The notes under the pieces: model-generated
What the model saw: only the letters and a program-made list of their open reading frames with translations
Told to the model about the DNA's origin: nothing
Database searches by the model: none
Shown: one piece after another, positions 1 to 12,502 of the stretch
Numbering within the stretch: the first letter of the stretch is position 1
Layout of the letters: each line of letters opens with the position of its first letter
NCBI GenBank assembly: GCA_958510825.1
Contig: OY294047.1
Coordinates: forward strand, 39,075,229 to 39,139,228
DNA from: Brachypterus glaber
Taxonomy: Eukaryota > Arthropoda > Insecta > Coleoptera > Kateretidae
Reading direction: 5' to 3'
DNA length: 64,000 bases
Made by a program: the position numbers and the translations under genes

Positions 1-270
1 AAAACGATATTTTAGTGATATTTTAGATATTATCAGCATAATTTCGAAAAATTATTACTCCAAATGAATGACTCATATAACCTTGTACCTATAGGTGACA
101 TACGAGTGACATATACACTTATTGTATATTTTTTTTTGCTCTTTCATTTAAAACTAACTTCATTTACCAAATTACAAACATTTTATGATGATGGAAGCTT
201 CAAAATATCTCTGTATTTTTTTGGTTTTTTTAGTTAAAAATTTTAGCCCAGCCTCTAGAGCGGTAAATAT

Positions 271-350
271 TTTTATCCACGGCCGTGATTAATAGGCCTA
301 CGGGTCTGTAGAAATAAATCGTTTAATATTTAAAACGACCGTGGATAAAG
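271..350. repeat. Short inverted repeat (TTTATCCACGG arms)
   Basis: CTTTATCCACGGTCG-type arms face each other: TTTTATCCACGGCCGTG at 271-287 and CGACCGTGGATAAAG at 336-350. They could fold into an 80-nt hairpin. It is probably a small MITE remnant. Confidence 0.55.
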
Positions 351-366
351 TATAAAATTCTACTCG

Positions 367-462
367 CTTATAATAGCTATTAATCATTCGGGTGATTAGG
401 TCACTCGCCTTTCGGCTCATGTCCCAAAATATACCCTCATTGATTAATAGCAATTATTATAG
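367..462. repeat. Short inverted repeat with ~20-bp arms
   Basis: CTTATAATAGCTATTAATCA at 367-386 faces TGATTAATAGCAATTATTAT at 441-460, with one or two mismatches. It lies next to the 271-350 hairpin, so both may be parts of one composite element. Confidence 0.55.
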
Positions 463-1771
463 GCTCATTGAATAATATACTATTTTTGTCATCACATAAT
501 TAGTAAAGTAAATCAAAATTTAACCAAAGAGGAATTATTTTGAGCTTGAGGCTTTTTCTTTCTTTGTAGACTGTAGTATTTTTACAGAACATCAAATTTT
601 CAGTCCCTGTTATAAAGTTGCAAACTAGTAATTATTAGCTAATATTTTATAGCTAATTTCTCTCCAGACAAACTTTTTCTTTCGAGTTATTTTTAATTCC
701 CCTATTAACAAATCTAATTACTAATATAGAAGGTTCAGCTTGCCATTTCTTTTTACCCCTAGTCTGTACGAAAAAGGGTTAAGATGTTTGGTAAAAAATG
801 GGAAGCATGTGCTCTGTAGAGTTAATCTGCGTGTAAGATTTATTATTTAGATTTCAAGTAAAATTTATTTGTATAATTAGTTTCTGTTTGAGTAATTTTT
901 AAATTTGTAAATGCGTTGTCGTATTTATAAAATCAGTAGGTAAGTACAGTACAGTAAGTGCTTTTATAAAAAATAGTATATTTCTAATGAGGTTAGAACA
1001 GTTTTTTATTTACAATCACAATCATTACACAAATATTACAAAAATAATTACATTTAAACAAATGTTTGGTTAGGTTGCTCTCAATCTATGACGTAAAATC
1101 TAAACCCAAAACAGGTTATTTTCTGCCCTTGGTAGAAGGTGAAGGTGACTTTTCTAACGTTAAAAACTAAATAAAAATATATACTTTGCAATTTTTTTAT
1201 AATGCACAAAAAGGACATTTTACTGTATGATTGTGAAAAATAGTTATTTATGGTACAAGTGGGTAAAGTAAGATATTGCCCATGAGAGGCGTTAGCCAAG
1301 CAGGTTAATTTTTGAGAGGGCAATATCGGTTTACTCATGAGTGCCATACAAGGTTTTATCCAATAAATAGCTTAGAAATTATTTTTATTAAAAAGTTTAA
1401 TAACATTTACAAGAAAATAATTTGACAAGTGACAGTTGAGTGGGTAAAATAAATAATTATCCACTCAATAAAGTAAAAGCCACGCGGGGGTTATTATTGA
1501 GTTTATCTATTTAAAATTAATCTGGCAATTGTCTCATTATCTGTACGTACTGGATAGGTGCCAGGTTTTAATTTCATTTATTCAATACTTTATCCCTCAG
1601 ATAACTTTAATCGTGCTTTAAAAAATTATTTAGTATGAGGCGGAAATGTTAAAAACAACCAAAAAAAGTTAAAAAGTTAAAAAAACTGCCCTTAGACTTA
1701 CGGCCTTAGGCTTGGGTAACCTAAGTTGTGTCGTTGGGCTTAAGCTTAAGTGCATATTACTGTGTATATTT

Positions 1772-1888
1772 TATGAACTGGCATCTCTGTAGAATGTGAA
1801 AAATTCAAGATCGCCTATTCTTTACGTGCTATATTTTACCTCTTCTCTTCCCCTTGCCTCAGCTCACAGCTACCAGTTCGTATTGGAT
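1772..1888 (+). repeat. Dispersed repeat, copy 1 (partner at 53611-53742)
   Basis: About 115 bp here reappear in reverse complement at 53611-53742. Shared blocks include AAAAATTCAAGATCGCCTAT, TACGTGCTATATTTTACCTC and the flanking AACTGGCA and CAGTTCGTATTGG-like ends. The two copies differ by scattered substitutions and small indels. No coding potential or terminal repeat is visible, so the family is unnamed. Confidence 0.75.
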
Positions 1889-2577
1889 GGCTATACAAGT
1901 ATCTTACTGTTAACGTCAAACTTTCAGTTTGTGATTGGTTAATTTAATTTTAACAGAAATTTTAATTTCCTGTTAAATTTAGCATACACAGTAAAACAAT
2001 TATTACAAAAAAGTAGGTACATCATATTCAGATCCTGGCTCAAAAAGTTGTATATCCGCAAACATGGTAAGTAATTAAATCAAATGTTTTGCTGGATTGA
2101 AATTGAATACCTATCTTACTTAGACCAAGAGGTTAAAACTTGAATGAAGAAAAAGTGCTTGGTTTGAATAATAAACTTATTTGTATTGAGCACTTGCATT
2201 CTTTCATTTGTTTCTATAAAACTCAAAAATTTACAGCTTTTCGAACTGACTTCATTACAAAATTGTATCGCAAATATGATATAATTCATTTTACCATCAT
2301 GATGATTTGCTACTATCATGGTAAAATTGGTAATGCAAAATAGACGGCTTGGTTATTATTTTGTGGTGACGTTAGTTCGAATAGCTGCGAATGCCACTAT
2401 GTTAAAAATAGTTTTTTCTCCGTTTATTTATATAAAATTTTATATAAAAAAAATCATCAGTAATTTTTTCTTACTTTAATTTATCATATGGTCTAATTAT
2501 TACTAAATAATAGCTTTGTTTCAATTTGCAGATTTAAATCATACATTTTTTTTAATTTATACTCATAAGGGAACGTT

Positions 2578-2716
2578 CAAGTATTACGTAACGCAAATTT
2601 TGATCATTTTGGACTTTTTAACTTTTGTAACGCTTTTTTCCTATACCATTAACATGGGCGTAACACTCGAAAATGACCCCCCCCTAGGTGCGTTACGTAA
2701 TTCTTGAACGTTCCCT
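2578..2716. mobile_element. MITE with AGGGAACGTTCAAG terminal inverted repeats
   Basis: The left end AGGGAACGTTCAAGTATTAC continues into GTAACGC; the right end is the reverse complement with one change (GCGTTACGTAATTCTTGAAC then GTTCCCT). Arms are about 28 bp and the whole is 139 bp. A C-run of eight lies near the right arm. The element has no ORF, so it depends on a transposase elsewhere. The target duplication is unclear (possibly TA). Confidence 0.8.
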
Positions 2717-4618
2717 AAGTGGTTTTCTTAATTTTTTCTACAAACTTTTTATCAGTGATTTGTCTGTTTTATTTTTAATCCATGGCCATATTTTTTAAAG
2801 TAATTATAGGATTATCTGCAAGAGCGGCATTCGTTCTTCCCACCCTGTTTAAAAAACGATATCGAGAAGGTTGTGATATCAGTTCACTGCCTATTAAGTT
2901 AAAAATAAGTGCCATTAATTTTAAAAATTATCTTTTAAAATTTATCCTTCTGTACGTTAGATACCTAGGGGAAAAAGACGCACGTCTAAAAGTTATAACC
3001 ACCCCTAAAACGTGATATTTTGGGAACTAAATTTGTTTTTTATCGGGTAAACACATTTTGAAGCTAATTCGTCTAAAACTTTAGTAGGTAAAGTCTTACA
3101 ATTTATACGTAGAATTTAGAAAAACTAAACATGTTGCATGAATTAATAAAAAATCAGTAAAATTATGTATTTCTCTACTCGTACTGTACGAGTCATGCAT
3201 AATATCTATACATTTTTTATTACGCGGGATAACCAATAAATATAATTTATTTTTAAAGACTAATGGCAACAGTGGCAACAATGCTGTTGGGAAATAATGG
3301 CTGCATGTTTCAGAGCGCGCGCTCAATAAATCAAATCTATGGCTGCCGATATGATTTGCGCATGCGTAGCTACTATCCCATGTCAGAATGAACTTAAGAA
3401 TAAGAGATTCAGTTTATTAAATTAAATTAATTGATTTAAACTTCATCAATAGTTAAAAATAAAATTAAGAATATATTTAACAATTATACACAGACAAAAA
3501 ACTACCCTTTCAATCTCCCTCTTCAAAAAAGTGACAGCACGCCGGTATGTTGGCCACCATTCCGTGGAAAATCTAGTGATTTTATTATCTTAAGGTTGAT
3601 TTTTTGTCACTTTATTTAAAAGAAGAAGAAGAAGAAACCTGCGCATTCCCGCAACAGTCAGGATTGCCAACAGTCAAAATCAACCTTAAAAAAAATCGCC
3701 TGAGGTGCTTAACTTGATTTCCAACAGTCTATCACAATATTTGTTAATAGATTTTATTAAATAATTTCATATGAAATTTTGGAAAATACGATACCTTAAG
3801 ATTTCTAAAAGTTTTCGCCTTAGGGTATGAAGGGGTATGAAGTTATGAAATTTCTCCCAAGTTAGGAAGAGCAATCATGGCATCGTTATAATATACATAT
3901 TATGTACATCACTAATTTGTGCATTATAATATTTATTTACTAGTTTTTATCTGTATAGTTGCGTAAATGTTTACCATTGTTATGTGTCACCACCCCTCCC
4001 CCCCCCCATATGTCCGACCTTGAATACGAAGGAAGTTTGAAAATATTTGTTTTTTAGTTATATTTTAATTGGCTGTCTGAGCATGCGCTCGTATGGTCTA
4101 CTCTATGGCCGCCAAATAACCATTTAAATAATGCTCATGCGTGACTATTATTCGATGCCATATTTGAATTTTTGTCGTTGAGACCTAAATAAAATAATAA
4201 CTAGATTTTAAAATCATATTGAACACTAATTATGAATTTTATAAAATGATAAGCTGATGCTTTAATGATTATAATATAATTTGAATAGATTTACATAAAT
4301 TTCGCCCACAATAGTTTTTATAAATTATTTAAGACCACCTATTATTATAAATTATTCGCATGATAACTTACACTTGTATAATAAATTATTATTATTTTGA
4401 ATACATTTTATTTATTATTCTATAACCGAATTGTATTTATTTATTCACCGTGCATTTATATCGCGTGGACAACATAAACAATTATAAAAAATAAATGTTT
4501 ATATTTATCTAGAGTCATACTTTAACGTTAACAATGTGATTCTACATAATAAAATGCATTTTAGAGGCAAGGTTTCAAAGTTTATTGATGAATTCTTTAA
4601 CTTTTAAGTTTATAGAGA

Positions 4619-4754
4619 TAAACCACTCTAAAAAGAACTTTGTTTTGCCATGCGCGCGATTGCATCAGCAAAATATTGAATAGTTACAGTTATCCTTATT
4701 TTATTGGTAGTAATCGTGCGCATGGAAAAACAAAGTTCTCTATACAGTGGTTTA
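4619..4754. mobile_element. Foldback MITE with TAAACCACT ends
   Basis: Left TAAACCACTCTAAAAAGAAC continues into TTTGTTTTGCCATGCGCGCG. The right arm is its reverse complement with a few changes, ending AGTGGTTTA. The loop is ~40 bp, the total is 136 bp, and there is no ORF. Confidence 0.7.
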
Positions 4755-4878
4755 ACTGTATATTACTTTTAAATCACATTTTATCATAATGTAGGCATTA
4801 TATTAACTTTATATGATACCGACTTTAAAATTTCCAAATTAACATAAAAATCCCTTGTCAGTACTTTATAGCCCAGTT

Positions 4879-5510
4879 GAACGGTAGTTTTACCTTGCGG
4901 TGATATGCACACTCTCTGTTTTTTTTTTGTAATTAAAAGGGGTTCGTTTGAAAACCTTAAATCCAAATTTGCTCCCTTATGCGATTTTTTTTTGAACTTT
5001 TTGCTCTATAACTCGGCTTTGGCTAGTCGCTCAACAAAAAATGAACAAGATATTTATTTGTTATTAAATTCTCTATAATTTATGCAAATAACTTTTTTTG
5101 TTTAAACAATCTGATAGAAAGTTACAGAGCGTTAAAGTTGAAATAGGCATCATTTTCAAAAAATAATTAGTTTTCCAGGTGTTTTCGAAAAAACGAAAAA
5201 TGCTACAACTTTTGCAAATTTTCAACGCACTGTAACTTTTTTTCTGATTATTCAAACAAAAAAAGTTATTTACATAAATTGGAGAGAATTCAATAAGGAA
5301 CAAAAATCATGTTCATTTTTTGTTGAGCGACGATCCGAAACCGAGTTAAAGAGCAAAAACAAAACAAATGCGTTTACATAACTGTGCAAAAAAAAACAGC
5401 TAAGGGGTGCAAATTTGGATTTAAGCTTTCCAAACGAACCCCATTTGATTCCAAAAAAAACATAGAGTGTAAATATCACCGCAAGATGAGGCCCTTTCAC
5501 ACCACCGTTC
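4879..5510. mobile_element. Long foldback element, ~630 bp
   Basis: The two halves are diverged reverse complements around a centre near 5190. Matching blocks run from the ends (GAACGGTAG and ACCGTTC), through TGCGGTGATA/TATCACCGCA and TTAAATCCAAATTTGC/GCAAATTTGGATTTAA, to the CAACAAAAAATGAACA/TGTTCATTTTTTGTTG inner block. Two opposed ORFs of 76 and 81 codons inside are by-products of the palindrome. The arms show roughly 20% divergence by eye, which suggests an old insertion. Confidence 0.8.
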
Positions 5511-5539
5511 TCCAATATCTAGAGAAAAAAAAAACTATA

Positions 5540-5650
5540 CACTGATAGTACAATAGCGTAATTAATAACGTAATTAGGTTATAATATACAACAATAAATA
5601 GTTGTATATGCGCCAGCCACTATATACTGCATAGAATACAACAACAAAAA
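5540..5650 (+). mobile_element. Half copy of the CACTGATAG element
   Basis: It begins with TA and CACTGATAGTACAATAGCG and contains GTTGTATATGCGCCAGCCAC. It resembles the left half of the complete element at 55957-56188. No matching right terminal repeat is found before 5900, so this copy has lost its right end. The right boundary is approximate. Confidence 0.6.
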
Positions 5651-5931
5651 AGTAAACGTGTTCGGTATTTACAAATAAGTGCAGTTGTTTGATTTACAAC
5701 AACGAACTGTTAAGCGATGAGGTTTTTCTTTATCGCGCAGAGAGCGAGGTAGGCGTGGCTTGCAAAACCGCAGGGTCGGATTGCCACTCCTTATTACGTC
5801 ACGTGAAAAAATAAGTCAAATCCAAAAACTTCTTATTTTTAGCTATTTACAGCAAGAAATTTAGGTACATTCTTTTTCTTGAAACAATTTAAATGTTCAA
5901 TGTCTTTTTTACTAGATGTTGTATTTTTATA

Positions 5932-6186
5932 ATATCTGTGACTTGGTTGTAAAAGGGCCAATATCAAAAATTTTGAACGGATATACTAAGTCAAATATTG
6001 ACCGTTTTAGCAGTTTAACAGAAATGTTAATTGAAAACACACGTCGGCCCTTCTACATTTATCTCACAAGCACTGACATTGGTTTTTTTAGGTTATATAG
6101 ATCTGAAAAAAAAAATAGTTTGGCAGTATATAACTCAAAGAACGGAAAAAGTGACATTGGCCCTTTTAGAACCAAGCCACAGATAT
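5932..6186. mobile_element. MITE with ATATCTGTGACTTGGTT ends
   Basis: ATATCTGTGACTTGGTTGTA, then AAAGGGCCAATATCA on the left, faces TGACATTGGCCCTTTTAGAA then CCAAGCCACAGATAT on the right. Arms are about 35 bp with 4-5 differences. A 122-codon ORF spanning the element has no recognisable domain and looks fortuitous. Confidence 0.75.
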
Positions 6187-6283
6187 GTATTATATTACAA
6201 GTTATAATTTACAAATTAAAGACGCAACGCGACGCGACGCTTAGATTAGGTTTATCGCGAAACGCAGCACGCGCGAGGCTATA

Positions 6284-6423
6284 GGTTGTTTTACACTATC
6301 AACACTAAACTAACTTTAGCTCTTAGTTCTTAGAAGAATTTTCCAGTGAAATGTCCGATTTAGTCACATTTCATTTAATTGGTTAACTTCTTAGTTTAGT
6401 GTTAATTATTGGGTAAACCAACC
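6284..6423. repeat. Inverted repeat with AACACTAAACTAA arms
   Basis: GGTTGTTTTACACTATCAAC then ACTAAACTAA on the left matches the reverse complement of the right end, TTAGTTTAGTGTTAATTATT then GGGTAAACCAACC. It is a 140-bp unit abutting other foldback units on both sides. Confidence 0.65.
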
Positions 6424-6445
6424 TTTACATGCGGTCCTAATCTTT

Positions 6446-6745
6446 GCATAGATATTAATCAACGAACTAATAACTCTTCTCTCTAGAATAGGCATTTCAT
6501 TTGTAAAAACTGAAAAAAACGTAGCCAACATATACATTTGTCTGTCTTACTCGCACAGCTTTGTTCTAACAGAGACAACAATAACAGTTACTGGTAATTG
6601 TTATTGTTCAAGCCTGAATATACCTACTATTTATTTACAAACAAACCGAGATGTTGGAGATACTTTATATTAACGGTATGCGTATTCTAGAGAGAAGAGT
6701 TGTTAGTTCGTGGATATTAATTCAGTGCTAATATATGCATAGGTA
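6446..6745. mobile_element. Foldback element, ~300 bp
   Basis: AACAACTCTTCTCTCTAGAA-type sequence near 6468-6490 (CTCTTCTCTCTAGAATA) faces TATTCTAGAGAGAAGAG near 6670-6690. Outer matches extend through CGAACTAAT/GTTAGTTCG to TGCATAGATATTAAT/ATTAATTCAGTGC-like ends. A second small inverted pair flanks AACAGTTACTGGTAATTGTT in the middle. Confidence 0.65.
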
Positions 6746-6976
6746 TAATGTTTAAGTGTAAATAAAAATATTTTAATAATAAATGTAAATAAATTTCGTT
6801 ACTTACCTGGAAATTCTCTATTGTAAAAAATATAACTGAACTGTTTTGCATAATACCCTCGATAATAACTAATATTTATAGGTTCATAAATTTTTAAAAA
6901 TTTTAATTTTATTTTTCTATATTTTATTGTTATTTAATCCCACAATTTAATTTTAATTTGTTGGCAAAACATTATA

Positions 6977-8480
6977 CAGTGTGGAATTTTTAAAATGAAC
7001 TTTAAAATAATAGTTTTTAGAACAATCTTTTGATTTTACGCACATGAGTGACGTCATGACCTTTTGCCGTCAAGGAACACCATCTTTAAATCTGACCTTA
7101 GAAAAATTCCAGCACCTAAAATTTTTGAGATATAAGTTCAGGTAATAATGACGTTTTTTCTCAAAATCTTTAAAAAAATAGTAGAATTTTGAAAATTTTA
7201 GTGTATATTAAAAAAAATACGAGGAATTCAAAAATCTATATATCAAGAATCTACTGTCAGAGTAAGTACACGAAAAAACATAAAAAGGTTAAAATGAAAG
7301 TGCAGAGTTTACTTAATTGCTCATTTATGGCAAAACTATCAATTTTTTTAAAAAATTTTATAGAACTTAATTTGTAGATTATAAAATTCTCTACAAAAAT
7401 ATTTATACAAATATTTTTTTATTTTGCTTAGTTTGTTCCTAAAAAGTAAATAAATGAAAAAGATATAAAATTAAAGTAAACAGTGTAAACTTTTTTCCCG
7501 AGCCCAAAAAATATATTTTTCTTATCAATTTAAAGGCGCAGAATCCAAATTTGACCTTAAAAAAAATTCAGCATGTCTTATTTTTTAAATTTTAGTACAT
7601 GCAATTATACCAATTTAAAAATAATTTATAAAACAAAATATTTTGTATTTTTTTTTGTTTTTTTAATGTAACCATAATACATAACATTTTTTTAGTTCAT
7701 TTTTGACCCCCTAGTAATGATTTTTGACAATTTTTAGCAACGTGGCGATAAGCTTGTCCCCTTATTCGGTTTCAGCGACCCAAAATTAGTTAAAAAACAT
7801 ATGACTCCAATCGGGGCAAGAAACCGTGTTGCCTAGTGTTATTAATCCTTCAAGAGATTTTTTGATTTTGGTTTCGAGAGTCTTTTGTTTTTGAAAACTG
7901 GATGATCAGCAGTTCTCGAGTTATTAGACACGTTTCTTTTAAACTGACATATTTAAGGAACTCTCATGGGAGAATATATTTGACCGATGTCCATATGTCC
8001 ATATGTCCATAACTTTTTGTTTATAGTTTAACGTTTATTAAATTCCATTCGAACATTTTTGTTTGTCAGTGTTTTTTCAAAAATACGAAATTCAAATAAA
8101 TTAAGATAAAAAGTAATAAAATGTCAAAAAATAATAAAAAAGTTCCTATCGACATGTCAAATACCATCTCCCAAAAGAGGTAAAATGCATAAAATGTATC
8201 AAATTGAAAGCGGTTCGATATTGTCGAATAACACAGGAACCGATTATCTATTTTTTTTTAAACAAAACACAGTGGAAACCAAAATTAAAAAAACTTTTCA
8301 AATAAGGGATCGCTTAATATAAGGTCATTTTTAAAGTTTTAAAGATGACAACATTTGCGGGCAGAAGGTTATAATGTCACTCCGGCGTAGAATAAAAATA
8401 AAAATTTACTTGTCCAAGGAATTTTTCTAAAAAATATTTTCCGAGTTATCGAATTAATTCATTTTAAAAATTCCACACTG
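6977..8480. mobile_element. Tc1/mariner-type non-autonomous element, 1504 bp, CAGTGTGG ends
   Basis: The left end TA-CAGTGTGGAATTTTTAAA then ATGAA faces the right end TTCATTTTTAAAAATTCCAC-type sequence (TTCATTTTAAAAATTCCACA then CTG-TA). Terminal repeats are ~24 bp and nearly identical, and TA flanks both ends. The CAGTG terminus with TA is typical of Tc1/mariner-like transposons. The interior contains no ORF above 62 codons and no recognisable DDE domain, so it is either a deletion derivative or a decayed copy. The interior is not palindromic, unlike most other elements in this window. Confidence 0.8.
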
Positions 8481-9630
8481 TATATTTTATTTTATGAATA
8501 TATTATAGATTATTCATATCTAGATACAATATTTCATAAAATTTCCCTAAAATTATTATTTTTTATTTATTTTTATTAAATTATATTGTAATTATTATTT
8601 TATATAAATTCTTATCAGAAAAATTACACTATGTAAGTATCTCAAATTATAATTAATAAATAAATTTAAAAATATAACTTGGTGTAGTTTATTTTATCAG
8701 ATCACTTTTAAATGAGTTTGTCCTTCTAATTTAAAAAGGACTTTTTCTCACATTATTTTAAATCAAATATTTTTTTTTATTGGTTTAGTCCTGCCTATCT
8801 TGTACTAAACATTAAGAAAAAGCCTAGCACTAGCCTAGCACTAATTTGTAATAGTATTATAAATAACTATTTTTTTTTCAATTATTTTAAAAATTTAAGA
8901 AAATAAGGTATTTGATAAATTTAAACCTGAAACTGTTAAAAAAAAGGTAATTTAAATTTTGTAAAAATTAAACAAAATAGAATTTGATTTTAATTCTTTA
9001 TATTTAATAATTAATATTTATACACGTTTTTGTCACTTATAATTTACGTATTTTATAGTCGTATACATAATATTTAAAAAAATCCATTCGAATATAAAAA
9101 AAAATAACAAAACAAACTTTACAAATTCATATTTAACACAGACATTTTATACAGACTTAAATAATATTTATTTATATATAATAGGTACAATACTTTACGC
9201 AGCCATATCAACAACACAAAAAATAACGATATACACAGTAAAAAAAATCTATAAAATCGAACTAAAATTAAGCTTACGTCAAATTTTGTAAAACGTTTTC
9301 TACTCAAAACTAAATTTCAAAATAAAACTTTACATAAAAGCATAGTAATCGAGATCATGTATAACTAAATATAGGGTATGCATAATTTCAAGTACAAAGC
9401 AAAAGAGCTTAAGCAGGATTTTTAAGCTTGTTAACTTCACTCATGCCAACAGGATGGGAGCAAGTCTAGGCAAAAAGCTTGGATAAAGAAACAGTACTCC
9501 AAATGGGGCCATGGGCCCAATCAAAAATGTGTTTATATAATAAAAATGTATTCAATGGCATCGATATTTGTAAATAATAGAAAAACTTTTTGGTTTAACT
9601 TTTTATAAGCTGTTTTTTTACATGGTTATA

Positions 9631-10325
9631 CAGGGTGATTTATTAGCCTCTTTTCTTACTTTGGCAGTGAAAATAAGATTTAATTTCATGAAGAAATGTT
9701 CATATAAACCTAGGTCCTATTTTTCTTTGTTCAGAAGTTATAGCGCTTTTAATATTTATAAGTTGGAAAAACGTAGTAGACATGGTTTAGCAAAACAAAA
9801 TTTAGTAACTATCATTTTAAATAATAAGCTATCAAAATCGCGTGTTTATGTCAATGGTAAGCGCTAAATTTAGATTAGATAAAGCGAGAAGTTCTACAGA
9901 GGGAGGGAGTATATTTATTATGCTTTCAAATACAATTATGCATATTTTAGGTTTTCATTAGCCTTTTTAAAATGTAATTTAAAATAATATTTTTACCTAA
10001 AATATGCATAATTTGATTTTAAAACATGATTATAATTATGTTTTTATCTCCCTCTCTTTATCTAATTTAAATGTAGCGCTGGCCATTGACATAAACCAAC
10101 TATTTTTGATAGGATTATTTAAAATGATAGTTAATATTTTTTTGCTAAATCATTGTTTCTACGTTTTTGCAACTTAAAATTTTTAAAAGCGCTATAGCTT
10201 CTTGACAAAGAAATATATGATTTATTTATTTTATGGTGATACAGGGACCTCCATTTGAAGGTAATTTATATGAAAATTCTAATTTTTATTGCTTAAGTTT
10301 GTAAAGAGGTTAATAAATCACTCTG
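9631..10325. mobile_element. Full-length palindromic element, 695 bp, CAGGGTGATTTATTA ends
   Basis: TA-CAGGGTGATTTATTAGCCTC at the left faces GAGGTTAATAAATCACTCTG-TA at the right. The palindrome continues to the centre near 9980: TATAGCGCTTTTAA faces TTAAAAGCGCTATAGC, AAATTATGCATATTTTAGG-type sequence (ATTATGCATATTTTAGGT) faces ACCTAAAATATGCATAAT. TA flanks both ends. The 81-codon ORF on the left arm is not recognised as a protein family. Confidence 0.88.
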
Positions 10326-11320
10326 TATATTATGGAATAAAAAATAAATTTTTCCGCATGAGCCTACCTTCGCTCAACTACTGCTGACTGTACTTAAGTG
10401 TAGTATCTGTCCTTACTAATCCGTAGCAAAGACACTCAAAGCTAAAATATTCGCTAAACAATTAAAATATATTTGGTTGAATATGGCCAATTGAATTATT
10501 TGTTTGTGACAAATAAATTTTACTTCTGTCAAACAAACTATTTTGTTCCTAGGTAATAAATCATTTTAAAATTAAAATATTTGTTTACATGAACTAAATA
10601 TTTATTTGACTCAAATAAAATTTGTTACTTACAACCAAATAATTTATAGTATATTCAACTTCAAAATGAAGTAAGTGTAAACAAATGCACGTGACAACAA
10701 TGGATTTAGTAACAGAGTAGGACTCAAAACTAAATATTTATATATAACAGTCCATTGCAATGCATTGTACGCTTCATCGCAAGTGCTCACTTACTGACTT
10801 GTTTAATTTTCTACATCCCTACTCTCGCAACATTCGAGTGTTTTAACCAATGAAAGAACGCACCAGCTGCCACGCGCGAGATTCTTTTATTTACTTCCTC
10901 TGCATATTGAAGTTAAATATACTTAATTGGCCATATCGAAATAAATCCTTTTTATCAGTGTATGTAAAGAATTTATTTTAAAATTTAATTTTTGAGTTAA
11001 TAAATGAATATTGCTCCTAAAACGCGTTTACAAAATTTTACATGGATTTTTTCACTATGTATTTCTAAAGTACAGTCTAAGTACAAAGGTTTCTGTAAAT
11101 TGAATACAATTTCTTACAAAAAATAATATTCAAAGAATTCAATAGGACGATTTAAATTTAAAATATTTCTTAAATACAATGAGTCTCAAAAAAATGCATC
11201 CCTAAAATGCACATTTTGTACTAAAATATATTACATAATTAAATTTACATTATAATAATTTTACGTATATTTGATTTTTACAATACAAAATATATTTTAA
11301 TAACTTCATTATATTTGAAG
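10326..11320. other. AT-rich gap with short imperfect inverted repeats
   Basis: No gene is visible. ATATGGCCAATTGA near 10484 faces TAATTGGCCATATC near 10924, and TTGGTTGAATAT-like and AAGTTAAATATAC-like sequences flank these. This could be one decayed ~450-bp foldback element holding the moderately GC-rich stretch 10740-10900, but the arms are too short to be sure. Confidence 0.35.
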
Positions 11321-11325
11321 TTGCA

Positions 11326-11430
11326 ATATAATAATAAAAAACTGCTTTTTAAAATATTTTTTTGGTTTATTTTTTCTTTATATTAAATATAATTTATTCA
11401 CACAAACTAAGCAGTTTTTTATTATTATAT
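11326..11430. repeat. Hairpin with perfect 22-bp arms
   Basis: ATATAATAATAAAAAACTGC then TT at 11326-11347 faces its exact reverse complement at 11409-11430. The loop is about 61 nt of AT-rich sequence. It lies 2.5 kb past the Ubx stop codon. It may be a recent small MITE. Confidence 0.7.
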
Positions 11431-11811
11431 TTAATTTTATAAATAACTATATACAGAAAATATGAGCAAGATATTTCTTATCCCACCATATTAAATAAAT
11501 CATTTCTAATAATAAATTATTTTTATAAATTTAGTTTTAAGTAATAGGTACACAGAAATTAATTTAAAATTTAAATTATTTACTTCCTTTAATATCACAG
11601 GCTATATTTTTATTTAAATGTTTATAAACGGTTCGAAGGACCAATATTTGATTCAACCAAATTATAACAATAATATAAAAATCAAACATATGTAATACCA
11701 ATTAAGTTATTCTAATAGTTACGTATATAGGAACAGCTTACATATATTTAATTTTTATAAGATGTTTATTTTATTTATTTATATTAGGTTTGATACAATA
11801 TTGAGTCATGG

Positions 11812-11849
11812 AGAGCCCCGAATAAGCTGTTGCTTGTGCTAGGGGCTCT
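11812..11849. repeat. GC-clamped hairpin (AGAGCCCC/GGGGCTCT)
   Basis: AGAGCCCC at 11812-11819 faces GGGGCTCT at 11842-11849, with AAGC/GCTT inside around TGTT. This is a compact structured element in otherwise AT-rich DNA. It could be the structured 3' end of a retroelement or an RNA hairpin; the sequence alone does not decide. Confidence 0.45.
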
Positions 11850-12502
11850 ACATTAATTTTGATAAAAAAACATTACTAAATTTATTTTCTTCCGAGTTAT
11901 TATAAGTGAATGTTTACATACTGATTAGAGTTTATTTACCTCTTGTTGCATTACTTTAAAATAAAGTCTAACCTTAAATTTAAACTCGTTGTATTCTTAG
12001 TTAAGAAATTTTAATTAATTAAAATCAACCTATAATAAAACTATGTCAAATAGCCCTAAGGCAATGATAATTTTGTTTTGAAATAAAATTAAATTAAAAA
12101 TTCAACTTTTTGAATTTTGAAATTTACGGCTAGAGGTTGCTGAATACAAAAAACTAAAAATGTATGCATATATGTTTTATTTATTTACCGCTATATCACG
12201 GGGCACCATAGCCACGATATAACTAAAGGTAAATTTAATCTAGAACTGTCTAAAACTATTTTGAACTACATGAGATTATCGACATTAGAATATATCAAGT
12301 AAAAAAAATAATAGGTAGGAAATATTTAAAATAATATCACCTGAGGGTTAAAGAATTAAGTTGTTTAGAAAAATTACGACATTGAATTTTCATTTAATTT
12401 ATAAGATTATAGCTTCAAGCTTTATGCTTGACTGAGTCCACATTAAATTTTAAATAAAAAATTATCTAAAATTTAGGGTGGATCAAAATATAATTAGATA
12501 CA

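Noticed and set aside
5916..6284. 122-codon plus-strand ORF
   Set aside because: It spans a terminal-inverted-repeat element and its translation follows the repeat arms; no protein family recognised.
7741..8480. Transposase gene inside the CAGTGTGG element
   Set aside because: No ORF of useful length and no DDE-type motif could be read in any frame.
11320..11440. microRNA precursor at the 22-bp perfect hairpin
   Set aside because: The stem is almost pure AT with a ~60-nt loop and perfect pairing, which fits a MITE better than a miRNA hairpin.
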